Below, one piece after another: positions 1 through 7,910 of a stretch of DNA of 37,307 bases. A model generated the notes under the pieces. The model was not told the origin of the DNA. It ran no database searches and worked only from the letters and a program-made list of their open reading frames with translations. Positions within the stretch are counted from its first letter, which is position 1; the number at the start of each line of letters is the position of its first letter. Origin of the DNA: Clostridia bacterium (GTDB lineage Bacteria > Bacillota > Clostridia > Christensenellales > Aristaeellaceae); assembly GCA_017397765.1 (NCBI GenBank), contig JAFQIB010000096.1:1-37307 (forward strand), in the 5' to 3' direction. A program made the position numbers and the translations under genes.

Positions 1-208
1 AGGCGCTCGCGCCGACTAGCGAGAGCAAATGCTTGCATTTGCCGAGCATAGCCAGCACCGGGCTTGTCCCGGTGATGGCCGAGTGACCAGTGAGTGAGTG
101 CAAAACCTCGACAAAGTGCCTATAGCACTTTGTCGATACGCAGGGCTCTCCCGCCAAGGAGAGCTGGGACATCTTTGCAAAGGACCCGATTTATCGAGGA
201 ACATATTT
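1..208. repeat. Hairpin-rich intergenic leader upstream of mutS2
   Basis: No convincing gene lies here. The stretch is packed with inverted repeats: CTCGC 6-10 with GCGAG 19-23; GCAAATGC 25-32 with GCATTTGC 35-42; CACCGGG 56-62 with CCCGGTG 68-74, extended by GCCA 51-54 with TGGC 76-79 across one mismatch; CGACAAAGTGC 109-119 with GCACTTTGTCG 125-135 (11 perfect pairs, 5-base loop); GCTCTCC 145-151 with GGAGAGC 158-164; and the palindrome CTTTGCAAAG 173-182. No T-run follows any of them, so they are not simple terminators. They may be a repeat element, a structured leader, or the end of an upstream terminator region cut by the window edge. Confidence 0.55.
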
Positions 209-2575
209 ATGATGAAAGAAAGAACCCTGCGCGTCCTGGAGTTCACCAAGATCCGGGAACGCCTGGCCTCCAAGGCCCTGACCCCCATGGGCGCAGAGCG
301 CTGCATGGCGCTGGTGCCCTCCTGCAATCTGCCTGAGATCGAGATCTGGCAGGCGGAAACGGAGGAAGCCACCGTCATCCTGCAGTACCTGGGCGCTTCT
401 CCGCTGGTCGCCTTTGACGACGTGCGCCAAAGCCTCTCCCTGGCCGAAAAGGGCGCGACGCTGTCCCCCAAGGCCCTGCTGACCATCGCTTCCCTGCTGG
501 CAGCGGCCCGCTCAGCCCGCAGCGCGCTGGATACGGAGCGGGAGAATACCCCTCTGCTCAAGAGCAAGGCCCAGGGCATCGTGTCCCTTCGGCATATCGA
601 AACCGACATCACCAATGCCATCATTTCCGAGGAGGAGATTGCCGACCGTGCTTCCTCCGAGCTGATGAACATCCGCCGCCACCTGCGCGGCGCGACGGAG
701 CGCATCAAGGAAAAGCTCAACCAGATGGTGCATAACCCCAATTTCCAGAAGTACCTGAGCGACGCCATCATCACCGTGCGCAACGACCGCTACGTCATTC
801 CCGTGCGCGCCGACTGCCGCAGCATGGTGCCCGGCCTGGTGCACGACCAGTCCGCCACCGGCGCGACGCTGTTTATCGAGCCCATGGCGGCGGTGGAGAT
901 GGGCAATGAGCTGCGCCAGTGGGAAGCTAAGGAAAAGCAGGAGATCGAACGCATCCTGGCGGCCCTGAGCGCGGAGATCGCCCCCTATGCGCCGCAGCTG
1001 CGGGACACGGTGGAGATCCTGGCGGAGCTGGACTTCATCTTCGCCAAGGGCCTGCTGAGCCGCGAGATGTACGGCGTGACGCCCAAGCTCAACCAGAGCG
1101 GCTACCTGAACATCATCCGGGGCCGCCATCCGCTGATCGACCCGGAGAAGGTCGTGCCCTCCAACCTCTGGCTGGGCAAGGACTTCACCAGCCTGATCAT
1201 CACCGGCCCCAACACCGGAGGCAAGACCGTCACGCTGAAAACCGTGGGTCTCTTCACCCTGATGGCCCAGGCCGGTCTGCAGGTGCCTGCCGATCTCGGC
1301 ACGGAGCTGGCGGTATTCGAGCAGGTCTTTGCCGATATCGGCGACGAGCAGTCCATCGAGCAGAGCCTTTCGACCTTCTCCAGCCACATGACCAACATCG
1401 TCTCCATCATGCAGGAGGTCACCCCCCGCGATCTGGTGCTCTTTGACGAGCTGGGCGCCGGCACCGACCCTACCGAGGGTGCGGCCCTGGCCCAGGCCAT
1501 TCTGACCCGGCTGCGCAATATTCGCGTACGGACGATGGCCACCACCCATTACAGCGAGCTGAAGGCCTTTGCGCTCTCCACCCCCGGGGTGGAAAACGCC
1601 TCGGTGGAATTCAGCGTGGAGACACTGCGGCCCACCTACCGGCTGTCCATCGGCGTGCCGGGCAAGTCCAACGCCTTTGAGATCAGCCGCAAGCTGGGCC
1701 TGATGGAAAACCTGATCGAGGACGCGAAGAAGCTGCTGTCCGGCGATTCCATCCGCTTTGAGGACGTGATCGCCAATGCGGAATACCACCGTCAGGTGGC
1801 CGAGCGCGAGCGGGAGATCGCCCGCCAGGCCAGCGAGGAGACCGTGAAGCTGCGCGACGAGGCCGAGCGCCTCCGCAAGGAGATTGAGGACAAGCGGGAA
1901 GTTGCCCTGCGCAAGGCCAAGGAGGACGCCCGCCGCATCATGGAGCAGACCCGCCGCGAGGCCGAAGGGATCATTGCCGACCTCAAGCGGATGAAGAAGG
2001 AGCAGCAGAGCCCCGACGCCGGCATCAACGCCGTCCGCAAGCAGATCGAAAAGAGCGTGGACAACCTCTCCGAGGGCCTTGTGCAGAAGGTGGACAACGG
2101 GCTGGCCCCCAAGACCGTCAAGCCCGGCGACAAGGTGGATATCCTGACCATCGGCTCCCAGGGCACCGTGCTTTCCGCCCCCAACGCCAAGGGCGAGGTG
2201 GAGGTGCAGGCCGGCATCATGAAGCTGAAGGTCAACATCAGCCAGCTGCGGCTGCTCAAGGAAAAGCCCTCCGCCCAGCAAAAGCCCCGGCAGTCCAGCG
2301 TGAAAATGCATACCGGCGCGATGGAGCGCACCGTACGCATGGAGTGCGACGTGCGCGGCATGACCCTGGACGAAGCGCTGGCCCAGGTGGATATCTACCT
2401 GGACAACGCCATCCTGGCCGGCATGGGCGAGGTGTCCATCATCCACGGCAAGGGCACCGGCGTGCTGCGCTCCGGCATTCAGCAGCACCTGCGCCGCCAT
2501 ATGCATGTGGCCTCCTCCCGCCTGGGCGTTTACGGCGAGGGGGAGAGCGGCGTGACCATCGTGACGCTGAAGTAA
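209..2575 (+). CDS. mutS2: Endonuclease MutS2
   Basis: A MutS-family ATPase with a C-terminal Smr nuclease domain, 788 residues, which is the usual length of the family. The Walker A motif GPNTGGKT is at residues 333-340 and the Walker B/DE element LFDELGAGTDP starts near residue 411. A long charged coiled coil follows at about 520-640. The Smr domain fills about 712-788 with CDVRGM and HGKGTGVLR. The mismatch-recognition domain of MutS is absent, as expected. Family members are linked to recombination control and to rescue of collided ribosomes; which applies here is inference. The ATG at 209 is chosen because GAGGA (196-200) lies 8 bases upstream; an in-frame start at 98 would add residues with no match to the family. 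The next gene follows within 15 bases. Confidence 0.95.
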   Translation: MMKERTLRVLEFTKIRERLASKALTPMGAERCMALVPSCNLPEIEIWQAETEEATVILQYLGASPLVAFDDVRQSLSLAEKGATLSPKALLTIASLLAAARSARSALDTERENTPLLKSKAQGIVSLRHIETDITNAIISEEEIADRASSELMNIRRHLRGATERIKEKLNQMVHNPNFQKYLSDAIITVRNDRYVIPVRADCRSMVPGLVHDQSATGATLFIEPMAAVEMGNELRQWEAKEKQEIERILAALSAEIAPYAPQLRDTVEILAELDFIFAKGLLSREMYGVTPKLNQSGYLNIIRGRHPLIDPEKVVPSNLWLGKDFTSLIITGPNTGGKTVTLKTVGLFTLMAQAGLQVPADLGTELAVFEQVFADIGDEQSIEQSLSTFSSHMTNIVSIMQEVTPRDLVLFDELGAGTDPTEGAALAQAILTRLRNIRVRTMATTHYSELKAFALSTPGVENASVEFSVETLRPTYRLSIGVPGKSNAFEISRKLGLMENLIEDAKKLLSGDSIRFEDVIANAEYHRQVAEREREIARQASEETVKLRDEAERLRKEIEDKREVALRKAKEDARRIMEQTRREAEGIIADLKRMKKEQQSPDAGINAVRKQIEKSVDNLSEGLVQKVDNGLAPKTVKPGDKVDILTIGSQGTVLSAPNAKGEVEVQAGIMKLKVNISQLRLLKEKPSAQQKPRQSSVKMHTGAMERTVRMECDVRGMTLDEALAQVDIYLDNAILAGMGEVSIIHGKGTGVLRSGIQQHLRRHMHVASSRLGVYGEGESGVTIVTLK

Positions 2576-2588
2576 GGGAGGGATTCCC

Positions 2589-3101
2589 ATCGTCACCCTG
2601 ATCGCCGGAACGAGCCATACCGGCAAGACGTTTCTGGCCCAGCGCCTGCTGGAAAAGCACGGCTGGCCCTATTTGTCCCTTGACCATCTGAAGATGGGCC
2701 TGATCCGCTCCGGATATACCCATCTGACGGTGGAGCAGGACGATGAACTCACCACCCTGATGTGGCCCATCGTTCGGGAAATGATCAAAACTGCCATTGA
2801 GAATGAGCAGTATCTGGTCATCGAGGGCTGCTATCTGCCCTTTGACTGGCGCAAGGATTTCAGCGAGGAATACCTGCCGCACATCCGTTTCGTGTGTCTG
2901 GTCATGACCGAAAAGTATCTGCGGAACCATTTTTCTGACGTGCATCATTATGCCAGCGTGGTGGAGAACCGCGAAGAGGAACCAGCACTTGATCTGGCAG
3001 AGCTCATCCGCGACAATGCAGCGAATCTGGCCAATTGCCGCAAGCATGGATGCGAGGTCATCCTCATTGACGACGAATACAATGTGGAGCTCACATACTG
3101 A
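2589..3101 (+). CDS. P-loop kinase-like NTPase with apparent AUC start
   Basis: A small P-loop NTPase of 170 residues if translation begins at ATC 2589. The Walker A motif GTSHTGKT falls at residues 7-14, followed by a helix and a DHLKMG segment, the layout of small kinases related to adenylate or 2-phosphoglycerate kinase. The substrate is unknown. No ATG, GTG or TTG lies in frame before the P-loop; the first is TTG 2673, which would delete the nucleotide-binding site. A strong Shine-Dalgarno GGAGG (2577-2581) sits 7 bases before the ATC codon and just after the mutS2 stop, so AUC initiation with coupling to mutS2 is the best reading. ATT 2583 is another candidate but lies too close to the Shine-Dalgarno. 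A sequencing error at the start codon cannot be excluded. Confidence 0.75.
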   Translation: MVTLIAGTSHTGKTFLAQRLLEKHGWPYLSLDHLKMGLIRSGYTHLTVEQDDELTTLMWPIVREMIKTAIENEQYLVIEGCYLPFDWRKDFSEEYLPHIRFVCLVMTEKYLRNHFSDVHHYASVVENREEEPALDLAELIRDNAANLANCRKHGCEVILIDDEYNVELTY

Positions 3102-3135
3102 ATTCCGCATTCCGAATTCATCATTCCGAATTTAA
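3102..3135. repeat. Degenerate ATTCCGA heptamer repeat
   Basis: Imperfect tandem copies of a 7-base unit (ATTCCGC, ATTCCGA, ATTCATC, ATTCCGA, then ATTTAATTTA) begin directly after the stop codon of the P-loop gene. The same heptamer recurs at 28068-28103 beside mscL. No coding potential or hairpin with a T-run is seen. Confidence 0.6.
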
Positions 3136-3178
3136 TTTACACTCCCTTCACACCTGTGTCACACTTCCATGCTATCCT
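3136..3178 (+). promoter_or_regulatory. Promoter with three 11-base-phased TTYACAC repeats (PhoP/OmpR-type box)
   Basis: TTTACAC (3136-3142), TTCACAC (3147-3153) and GTCACAC (3158-3164) lie at exact 11-base intervals, and a -10-like TATCCT follows at 3173-3178 preceded by TG (extended -10). No good -35 hexamer exists at the right distance, so the repeats occupy its place. OmpR-family regulators bind such direct repeats, and Bacillus PhoP boxes are TTHAYA repeats with 5-base gaps. Since the next gene is an OmpR-family regulator, autoregulation is the natural inference. Confidence 0.65.
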
Positions 3179-3199
3179 ACCCTCGGAGGTGTCCAATCC

Positions 3200-3892
3200 A
3201 TGAAAGACAAGCCCTACATCCTCATCGTTGATGATGATCCCAATATTGCCCATCTGGTGCAGCTGTACCTGGAAAAGGAAGGCTTTGAGGTGAAGGTCGC
3301 CCAGCGGGGCGACGATGCGCTCAATGAGTTCCGCCGCCTGCCGCCGGATCTGATGCTGCTGGATCTGATGCTGCCCGGCGTGGACGGCTGGCAGGTGCTC
3401 AAGACCATCCGCAAGACCAGCACCATCCCCGTCATCATGCTCACCGCCAAGGACGAGACCTTCGACAAGGTGCTGGGCCTGGAGCTGGGCGCGGATGATT
3501 ACGTCACCAAGCCCTTTGATACCAAGGAGCTGGTGGCCCGCGTCAAGGCAGTGCTGCGCCGCACCCAGGGCCCTGAGGAGGAAAAGAGCGACAGCCTCTC
3601 CTTCCCCGGGCTGACGGTCAGCCTGTCCCGGTACGAGGTGTTCTACGAGGGCGAGAAGGTGGATATGCCGCCCAAGGAGCTGGAGGTGCTTTACTTCCTG
3701 GCCAGCCACCCCAATCAGCTTTTCACCCGCGGCCAGCTGCTGGACCGGGTGTGGGGCTATGACATCGAGGTGGAGAGCCGCACGGTGGACGTGCACGTCA
3801 AGCGATTGCGCGACAAGCTTCCGGACTGCGAGAAGCACGGCTGGGGCATCACCACCATCTGGCGCAGAGGCTACAAATTTGAGGTGCAATAA
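3200..3892 (+). CDS. OmpR/PhoB-family response regulator
   Basis: A two-component DNA-binding regulator, 230 residues. The receiver domain (about 5-118) has the acidic pocket D11-D13, phosphoacceptor D55 in LMLLDLMLPG, switch T82 and conserved K104 in YVTKPFD. The winged-helix output domain spans about 130-228 and ends in a typical RGxGYKF-like segment (WRRGYKFE). GGAGGTG lies about 9 bases before the ATG. The partner kinase follows 52 bases downstream. The phased repeats upstream fit autoregulation. The layout is PhoP/PhoR-like, but no phosphate-transport gene is nearby, so the stimulus is unknown. Confidence 0.93.
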   Translation: MKDKPYILIVDDDPNIAHLVQLYLEKEGFEVKVAQRGDDALNEFRRLPPDLMLLDLMLPGVDGWQVLKTIRKTSTIPVIMLTAKDETFDKVLGLELGADDYVTKPFDTKELVARVKAVLRRTQGPEEEKSDSLSFPGLTVSLSRYEVFYEGEKVDMPPKELEVLYFLASHPNQLFTRGQLLDRVWGYDIEVESRTVDVHVKRLRDKLPDCEKHGWGITTIWRRGYKFEVQ

Positions 3893-3900
3893 GCATCAAG

Positions 3901-3930
3901 GCCGGGCGGCAATAGCGGCCCGGCTCTTTT
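3901..3930 (+). terminator. Attenuator-like hairpin between regulator and kinase genes
   Basis: GCCGGGC (3901-3907) pairs with GCCCGGC (3918-3924) around a 10-base loop and is followed by CTCTTTT. The hairpin sits inside the 52-base gap of the two-component pair, just before the kinase Shine-Dalgarno AAGGAGG (3931-3937). Partial termination here would make less kinase than regulator. Confidence 0.6.
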
Positions 3931-3944
3931 AAGGAGGCTGCACA

Positions 3945-5384
3945 ATGTTTACCCGCATCATGGCGGTGGTGCTGACGGTGATCCTGCTGCTGACAAGCAC
4001 CCTGTCCGCCATCGGCTGGATGGCCCTGCGCGATCAGCAAACCGGGACGATCATGGAGACCCTGCGCACCGAGGCCCGCGAGATCGCCTATCTGGCCTCC
4101 CAGGCCCGCAGCAGCGTCGGCCTCAGCTTCTTCTCCCACAGCCAGACCAACCAGAGCATGTATCTGCAGTGGAAGGCCAATGAGGTCTATGCGGATTACG
4201 GCGCATACATCCTGGTCGTTGACCGGGCAGGCCGGGTGATGGACAACATGAACGTCACCTATGCCGATAACCCGGACTTTGCCAAAACGCTGGACCGCAA
4301 GGACATTCTGGAGGCCCTGAGCCGGGTGCTGCAGGGCGAGGAGATCGAGCTGCATGTGAGCATGGACGGCGACGATCTCTTCACCGTGGGCGTTCCCTTT
4401 GTGCAAAGCGGCATGGTGTTGGGCGCGGTGTTCATGCAGACCCCGGCACAGACGCTGGAGGGCAGCGCCTCGGAGCTGCTGCTGCCGGTGATCGGCATTG
4501 CCGCCGCTGCCAGCATCCTGGCCGGCCTGGTGCTGTTCATCATCCTGAGGGGGATGCTCAAGCCCCTTGGGCGGCTCACCGACGCCGCCCGTGCCATGGC
4601 AGACGGAGATTTTGCCGTGCGCGTCCCCCAGAGCCATGCCGCCCGGGAGGTGGAGGAGCTCTCCGCCGCCTTCAACAGCATGGCGGATGAGCTGAGCGAG
4701 GTGGAGGACAGCCGCAGAGAGTTTGTGGCCAATGTCAGCCACGAGCTGCGCAGCCCCATCACCGCCATCAGCGGCTATGTGGAGGGCATGCTGGACGGCA
4801 CGATCCCGGAGGAAGGCCGGGAAAAATACCTGTCCATCGTATCGGACGAATCCCGGCGGCTGTCCCACCTGATCGGCGAGCTGCTGGCGCTGTCCCGGCT
4901 GGAACGGGATGACGCAGCACTTTCCTGCACCAGCTTTGACATATGTGATCTGCTGGAGCGCGTGTTCCTGCGCCGCACCGGCGATCTGGAGAAGCGCGGG
5001 ATGGACGTGGAATGTGACTTTGACCCCGAGCCCTGCTTTGTCCATGCGGATATGGCCCGCATGGATCAGGTGATCGTCAACCTGATCGACAACGCCATCA
5101 AGTTCACCCCCGACGGCGGGAAGATCACCCTGCGCGTCCGGGCAACGGATAACCTTTGCACCGTCACCGTGCAGGACAACGGCATCGGTATTCTGCCGGA
5201 GGACAGGCCGCGGGTGTTCGAGCGGTTTTTCACCGCAGACCGGGCCCATACCTCCGGCAAGGGCACCGGGCTTGGCCTGTCCATCTGCCAACGAATCCTG
5301 GAGATGCACGGCCAGCGCATCCGCCTGCTGGACACGCAGGAGGGCACCGCCTTTGCCTTCACGCTGCCGCTGGCAAAGAAATAA
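3945..5384 (+). CDS. Membrane sensor histidine kinase
   Basis: A transmembrane sensor kinase of 479 residues, partner of the regulator just upstream. Membrane segments lie at about 5-27 and 181-202, enclosing an extracellular sensor of about 150 residues of PAS/Cache-like length. A HAMP linker follows (about 200-255). The dimerisation domain holds phosphoacceptor H266 in NVSHELRSPI. The ATPase domain has N379/N383, the D411-NGIG box and the GKGTGLGLS lid at 438-446, so all kinase motifs are intact. The ATG has AAGGAGG 7 bases upstream. The sensor domain gives no clear hint of the ligand. Confidence 0.93.
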   Translation: MFTRIMAVVLTVILLLTSTLSAIGWMALRDQQTGTIMETLRTEAREIAYLASQARSSVGLSFFSHSQTNQSMYLQWKANEVYADYGAYILVVDRAGRVMDNMNVTYADNPDFAKTLDRKDILEALSRVLQGEEIELHVSMDGDDLFTVGVPFVQSGMVLGAVFMQTPAQTLEGSASELLLPVIGIAAAASILAGLVLFIILRGMLKPLGRLTDAARAMADGDFAVRVPQSHAAREVEELSAAFNSMADELSEVEDSRREFVANVSHELRSPITAISGYVEGMLDGTIPEEGREKYLSIVSDESRRLSHLIGELLALSRLERDDAALSCTSFDICDLLERVFLRRTGDLEKRGMDVECDFDPEPCFVHADMARMDQVIVNLIDNAIKFTPDGGKITLRVRATDNLCTVTVQDNGIGILPEDRPRVFERFFTADRAHTSGKGTGLGLSICQRILEMHGQRIRLLDTQEGTAFAFTLPLAKK

Positions 5385-5395
5385 TTACATCAAAA

Positions 5396-5434
5396 CGGCT
5401 GCCGCTCCGGCTTTGGAGCAGCAGCCGCTTTTTC
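5396..5434. terminator. Bidirectional terminator between convergent kinase and hemZ genes
   Basis: An imperfect long stem pairs CGGCTGC(c)GCTCC with GGAGC(a)GCAGCCG, followed by CTTTTT on the plus strand. On the minus strand the stem is followed by TTTT. It lies between two converging genes and can serve both. Confidence 0.8.
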
Positions 5435-6869
5435 ATTGTGCCGGCACCTCAAACAGCTCGCGCTTGCGCTGGATCATCTCCTCCACGCGGGCAATGTAGT
5501 GCTCGATGTTGGCAACGTTGGGCGCGCGGCCGATGTGGCCCTCGTCCTCGTAGACCCGCTTGGAGATGCCGCCTGCGCCAAGGGCAAGGATGTGGGTGGT
5601 CTCTTCCATGATGTCCACATTGTACTGGCAGGCATGGCCGGGCAGCGCATAGCCGATATTCTCCTGATTGCCGGCCATGTTCTTCTGCCGGTAGAGATAA
5701 TAGGGCTGCATGCCCAGCGCCCGGGCCGTTTCAAGGCCCAGCTGCACCATCTGCGCCGCCTCCACGCCCGTGGGGAAGCGGTAGTTTTCAAAGTGCAGCC
5801 GGGTGGAGCGCTTGATAGCCAGGGTATGTACGGTAAGGCTCTCCGGCTTCAGCTGCCGGGCGAAGGCCATCGTGCGGGCAAAGTCCTCCACGGTCTCGCC
5901 GGGCAGACCGGCGATCACGTCCATGTTGATGTGGTGTATGCCCGCAGCCCGCGCCATGGCGTAGGCGTCGATCACTTGCCGCGCCGTGTGGGCACGCCCG
6001 ATGATACGCAGCGTTTCGTCATTCATGGTCTGGGGGTTGATGCTGATGCGGCCCACGCCAGCCGCTTTGATGGCTTCCAGCTTGCCTGGGGTGATCGTAT
6101 CCGGGCGGCCCGCTTCGACGGTGTATTCCATCGCACCGGGAAAGCACTGCATCATTTTATCCAGCAGGCGCCTGAGCTGCTCCTCGTTGAGGCTGGTGGG
6201 CGTACCGCCGCCCACATAGACCGCGCGCAGGCTGCGTCCGGTGGCGGCGATCATGCCGCTGCATGCCTCCATCTCGTGGAACAGAGCCGCAAGGTAGGGC
6301 TCCACCAGCTTCCCCTTCCCCAGTTCGCCGGAGGAAAAGGAGCAGTAGGTGCACCGCGTCGTGCAGAAGGGAATGCCGATGTATACATCCATCCAGCGGT
6401 CCTCCGGCGGCGGCAGCTGCCCCTGCACCTGGGCGATCTCCCAGAGAATGTCCGCCCGGTCCGGCTGCACGTCAAAGCGATCAATGACATATTGCTTCGC
6501 CGCTTCGCCCGCCAGGCCGAGACCGATGGCCTCGTACATCAGGTGGGTCGGGCGGATGCCGGTCAGGCTGCCCCAGGGCGGATGAATACCGGTCGTCTCC
6601 CGGCAGAGATCATAAAGCGTCTGCCGGACAAGCCGCCGGGCCGCCCGCTTGCGGTGCAGCGTCAGCAGCCGTTCCTCCTCCTCATGGGGCGGAATGGCCA
6701 CGGACGCCTCCGCGGTATGCGTGCCGTCCGTAAACCGGCAGTGATAGCGCCCCGCGTCCGCCCAGGCGGAATATGTGTACCGCGGCACTTCCCATTCACT
6801 GTCCGGAATGCCAAAGAGCCGGGTGATGTTCATCAGCTCCGGCTGAATGGTGTCAAGGTATTGCATCAT
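5433..6869 (-). CDS. hemZ: Oxygen-independent coproporphyrinogen III oxidase-like HemZ
   Basis: A radical SAM enzyme of 478 residues. The iron-sulfur motif is C169-x3-C173-x2-C176 inside IGIPFCTTRCTYCSF, followed by the glycine-rich YVGGGTPT segment, both typical of the HemN/HemZ group. An N-terminal region of about 150 residues precedes the barrel, as in HemZ and unlike HemW. The gene ends a long unit from secD and follows the MBL hydrolase by 18 bases; GGAGG lies 8 bases before the chosen ATG (a second ATG follows at once). No other haem-synthesis gene is present, so the natural substrate stays open; clostridial HemZ-like proteins are often annotated without proof of coproporphyrinogen activity. 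Confidence 0.88.
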   Translation of the reverse strand: MMQYLDTIQPELMNITRLFGIPDSEWEVPRYTYSAWADAGRYHCRFTDGTHTAEASVAIPPHEEEERLLTLHRKRAARRLVRQTLYDLCRETTGIHPPWGSLTGIRPTHLMYEAIGLGLAGEAAKQYVIDRFDVQPDRADILWEIAQVQGQLPPPEDRWMDVYIGIPFCTTRCTYCSFSSGELGKGKLVEPYLAALFHEMEACSGMIAATGRSLRAVYVGGGTPTSLNEEQLRRLLDKMMQCFPGAMEYTVEAGRPDTITPGKLEAIKAAGVGRISINPQTMNDETLRIIGRAHTARQVIDAYAMARAAGIHHINMDVIAGLPGETVEDFARTMAFARQLKPESLTVHTLAIKRSTRLHFENYRFPTGVEAAQMVQLGLETARALGMQPYYLYRQKNMAGNQENIGYALPGHACQYNVDIMEETTHILALGAGGISKRVYEDEGHIGRAPNVANIEHYIARVEEMIQRKRELFEVPAQ

Positions 6870-6887
6870 AGGTCATGCCTCCAATGC

Positions 6888-7448
6888 TCAATGCCCGGGG
6901 AATATCTGACATTGCCAGGCCAGCGGCTGCAGCCTGCGCAAAGAGGCCGACAGCTGCTGCATGCTGCCGCCGGGCAGATCCGTGCGGCCATAGCCGTACT
7001 GAAAAAGCGTATCGCCGGTAAAGAGCCAGTCACCGGTCTGATAGCAGACGCAGCCCGGGGTATGGCCGGGCGTGTGCAGCACGGTGAAGGTCACTCCCGC
7101 GAAGGTGATCTCATCGCCTTCATCAACCAGCCGGGTCGCAGCAGGCGCAGTCACACAATCCCCCACCAGCCAGGAAGCGTTCAGCTTCGTATCTGCCAGC
7201 ATCGGCGCATCGCCGGGATGGATCACAATCTCCGCCCCGTCCTTCGCCAGCTCCGCCACGCCGCCGATGTGGTCAAAATGCCCATGCGTCAACAGGATCG
7301 CCTCAATGCGGCGGCCCTCGCAGGCCCGGCGGATGCGTTCCGGCTCATATCCCGGATCAATGACCACACAGCCGTCCTTCTCCTCATCATACACAACATA
7401 ACAGCAGGTGCCCAGCGCCCCCACCGTCAGGTTCTTCATCCGCAGCAT
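6888..7448 (-). CDS. MBL-fold hydrolase, glyoxalase II-like, ends at last metal ligand
   Basis: A metallo-beta-lactamase-fold hydrolase of 186 residues. The dinuclear metal site is complete: THGHFDH at 54-60 (H55, H57, D59, H60), H129 in TPGHTPG, D146 in TGDTLF and H186 in FPGH. The protein stops directly after that last histidine, while relatives usually run on with G-P-E-T-T and some 15-20 residues. No continuation is found in the other frames, so this is either a natural short form or a recent C-terminal loss. The gene sits between dtd and hemZ with 12- and 18-base gaps, a common clostridial order. The substrate is unknown; a thioester such as S-lactoyl-glutathione is only a family-level guess. 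Confidence 0.85.
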   Translation of the reverse strand: MLRMKNLTVGALGTCCYVVYDEEKDGCVVIDPGYEPERIRRACEGRRIEAILLTHGHFDHIGGVAELAKDGAEIVIHPGDAPMLADTKLNASWLVGDCVTAPAATRLVDEGDEITFAGVTFTVLHTPGHTPGCVCYQTGDWLFTGDTLFQYGYGRTDLPGGSMQQLSASLRRLQPLAWQCQIFPGH

Positions 7449-7460
7449 ACAAATCCCCCG

Positions 7461-7910
7461 TCAGAACAGCTTGGTCGAATCCATCAGCATGGTGACCGGG
7501 CCGTCATTGACCAGCGACACCTTCATATCCGCGCCAAACACACCGGTCTCCACATGAATTCCCTGCTGCCGCCAGGCCTCCACCAGCCCCTCATACAGCG
7601 GGATCGCCTGCTCCGGCCGGGCTGCCGCCGTAAATCCAGGCCGCCGCTGAGAGCGGGCATCCCCATACAGCGTGAACTGGCTGATCGCCAATATCTCCCC
7701 TCCCACATCCAGGATGGACTTGTTCATCTTGCCGTTCTCATCCTCAAAGATCCGCAGCGTCGGGATTTTTGAGGCCATGTACGCCAGATCCTTCTCCGTA
7801 TCCTCCACGGACACGCCAATCAGGATCATATACCCCTTGCCGCAGCGGCCAACCACCTGACCATCAATGGCAACGGACGCCTCCGTCACCCGCTGAATCA
7901 CGCAACGCAT
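7461..7910 (-). CDS. dtd: D-aminoacyl-tRNA deacylase
   Basis: A 149-residue protein of standard DTD length that removes D-amino acids from mischarged tRNA. It begins MRCVIQRV and carries the two active-site motifs SQFTLYGD (about 78-85) and NDGPVT near the C-terminus, with the Gly-Pro pair that gives chiral selection. An upstream in-frame extension exists but codes into the palindrome-rich spacer; the ATG at 7910 has AAGGAGGG 5-6 bases ahead and fits the family start. It lies in the relA-dtd-MBL-hemZ order common in Clostridia. Confidence 0.95.
   Translation of the reverse strand: MRCVIQRVTEASVAIDGQVVGRCGKGYMILIGVSVEDTEKDLAYMASKIPTLRIFEDENGKMNKSILDVGGEILAISQFTLYGDARSQRRPGFTAAARPEQAIPLYEGLVEAWRQQGIHVETGVFGADMKVSLVNDGPVTMLMDSTKLF

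Noticed and set aside
98-208. Upstream in-frame start for mutS2 at 98
   Set aside because: It would translate the hairpin region and add residues outside the family; GAGGA is correctly placed for the ATG at 209.
512-2626. A 704-codon minus-strand frame over mutS2
   Set aside because: Shadow of mutS2; no motif, no ribosome binding site.
5433-6869. HemW instead of HemZ
   Set aside because: The long N-terminal region before the CxxxCxxC motif and the dtd-MBL neighbourhood fit HemZ.
6870-6890. Frameshift at the end of the MBL hydrolase gene
   Set aside because: Neither other frame after FPGH restores a family-like C-terminus, so truncation is more likely than an indel.
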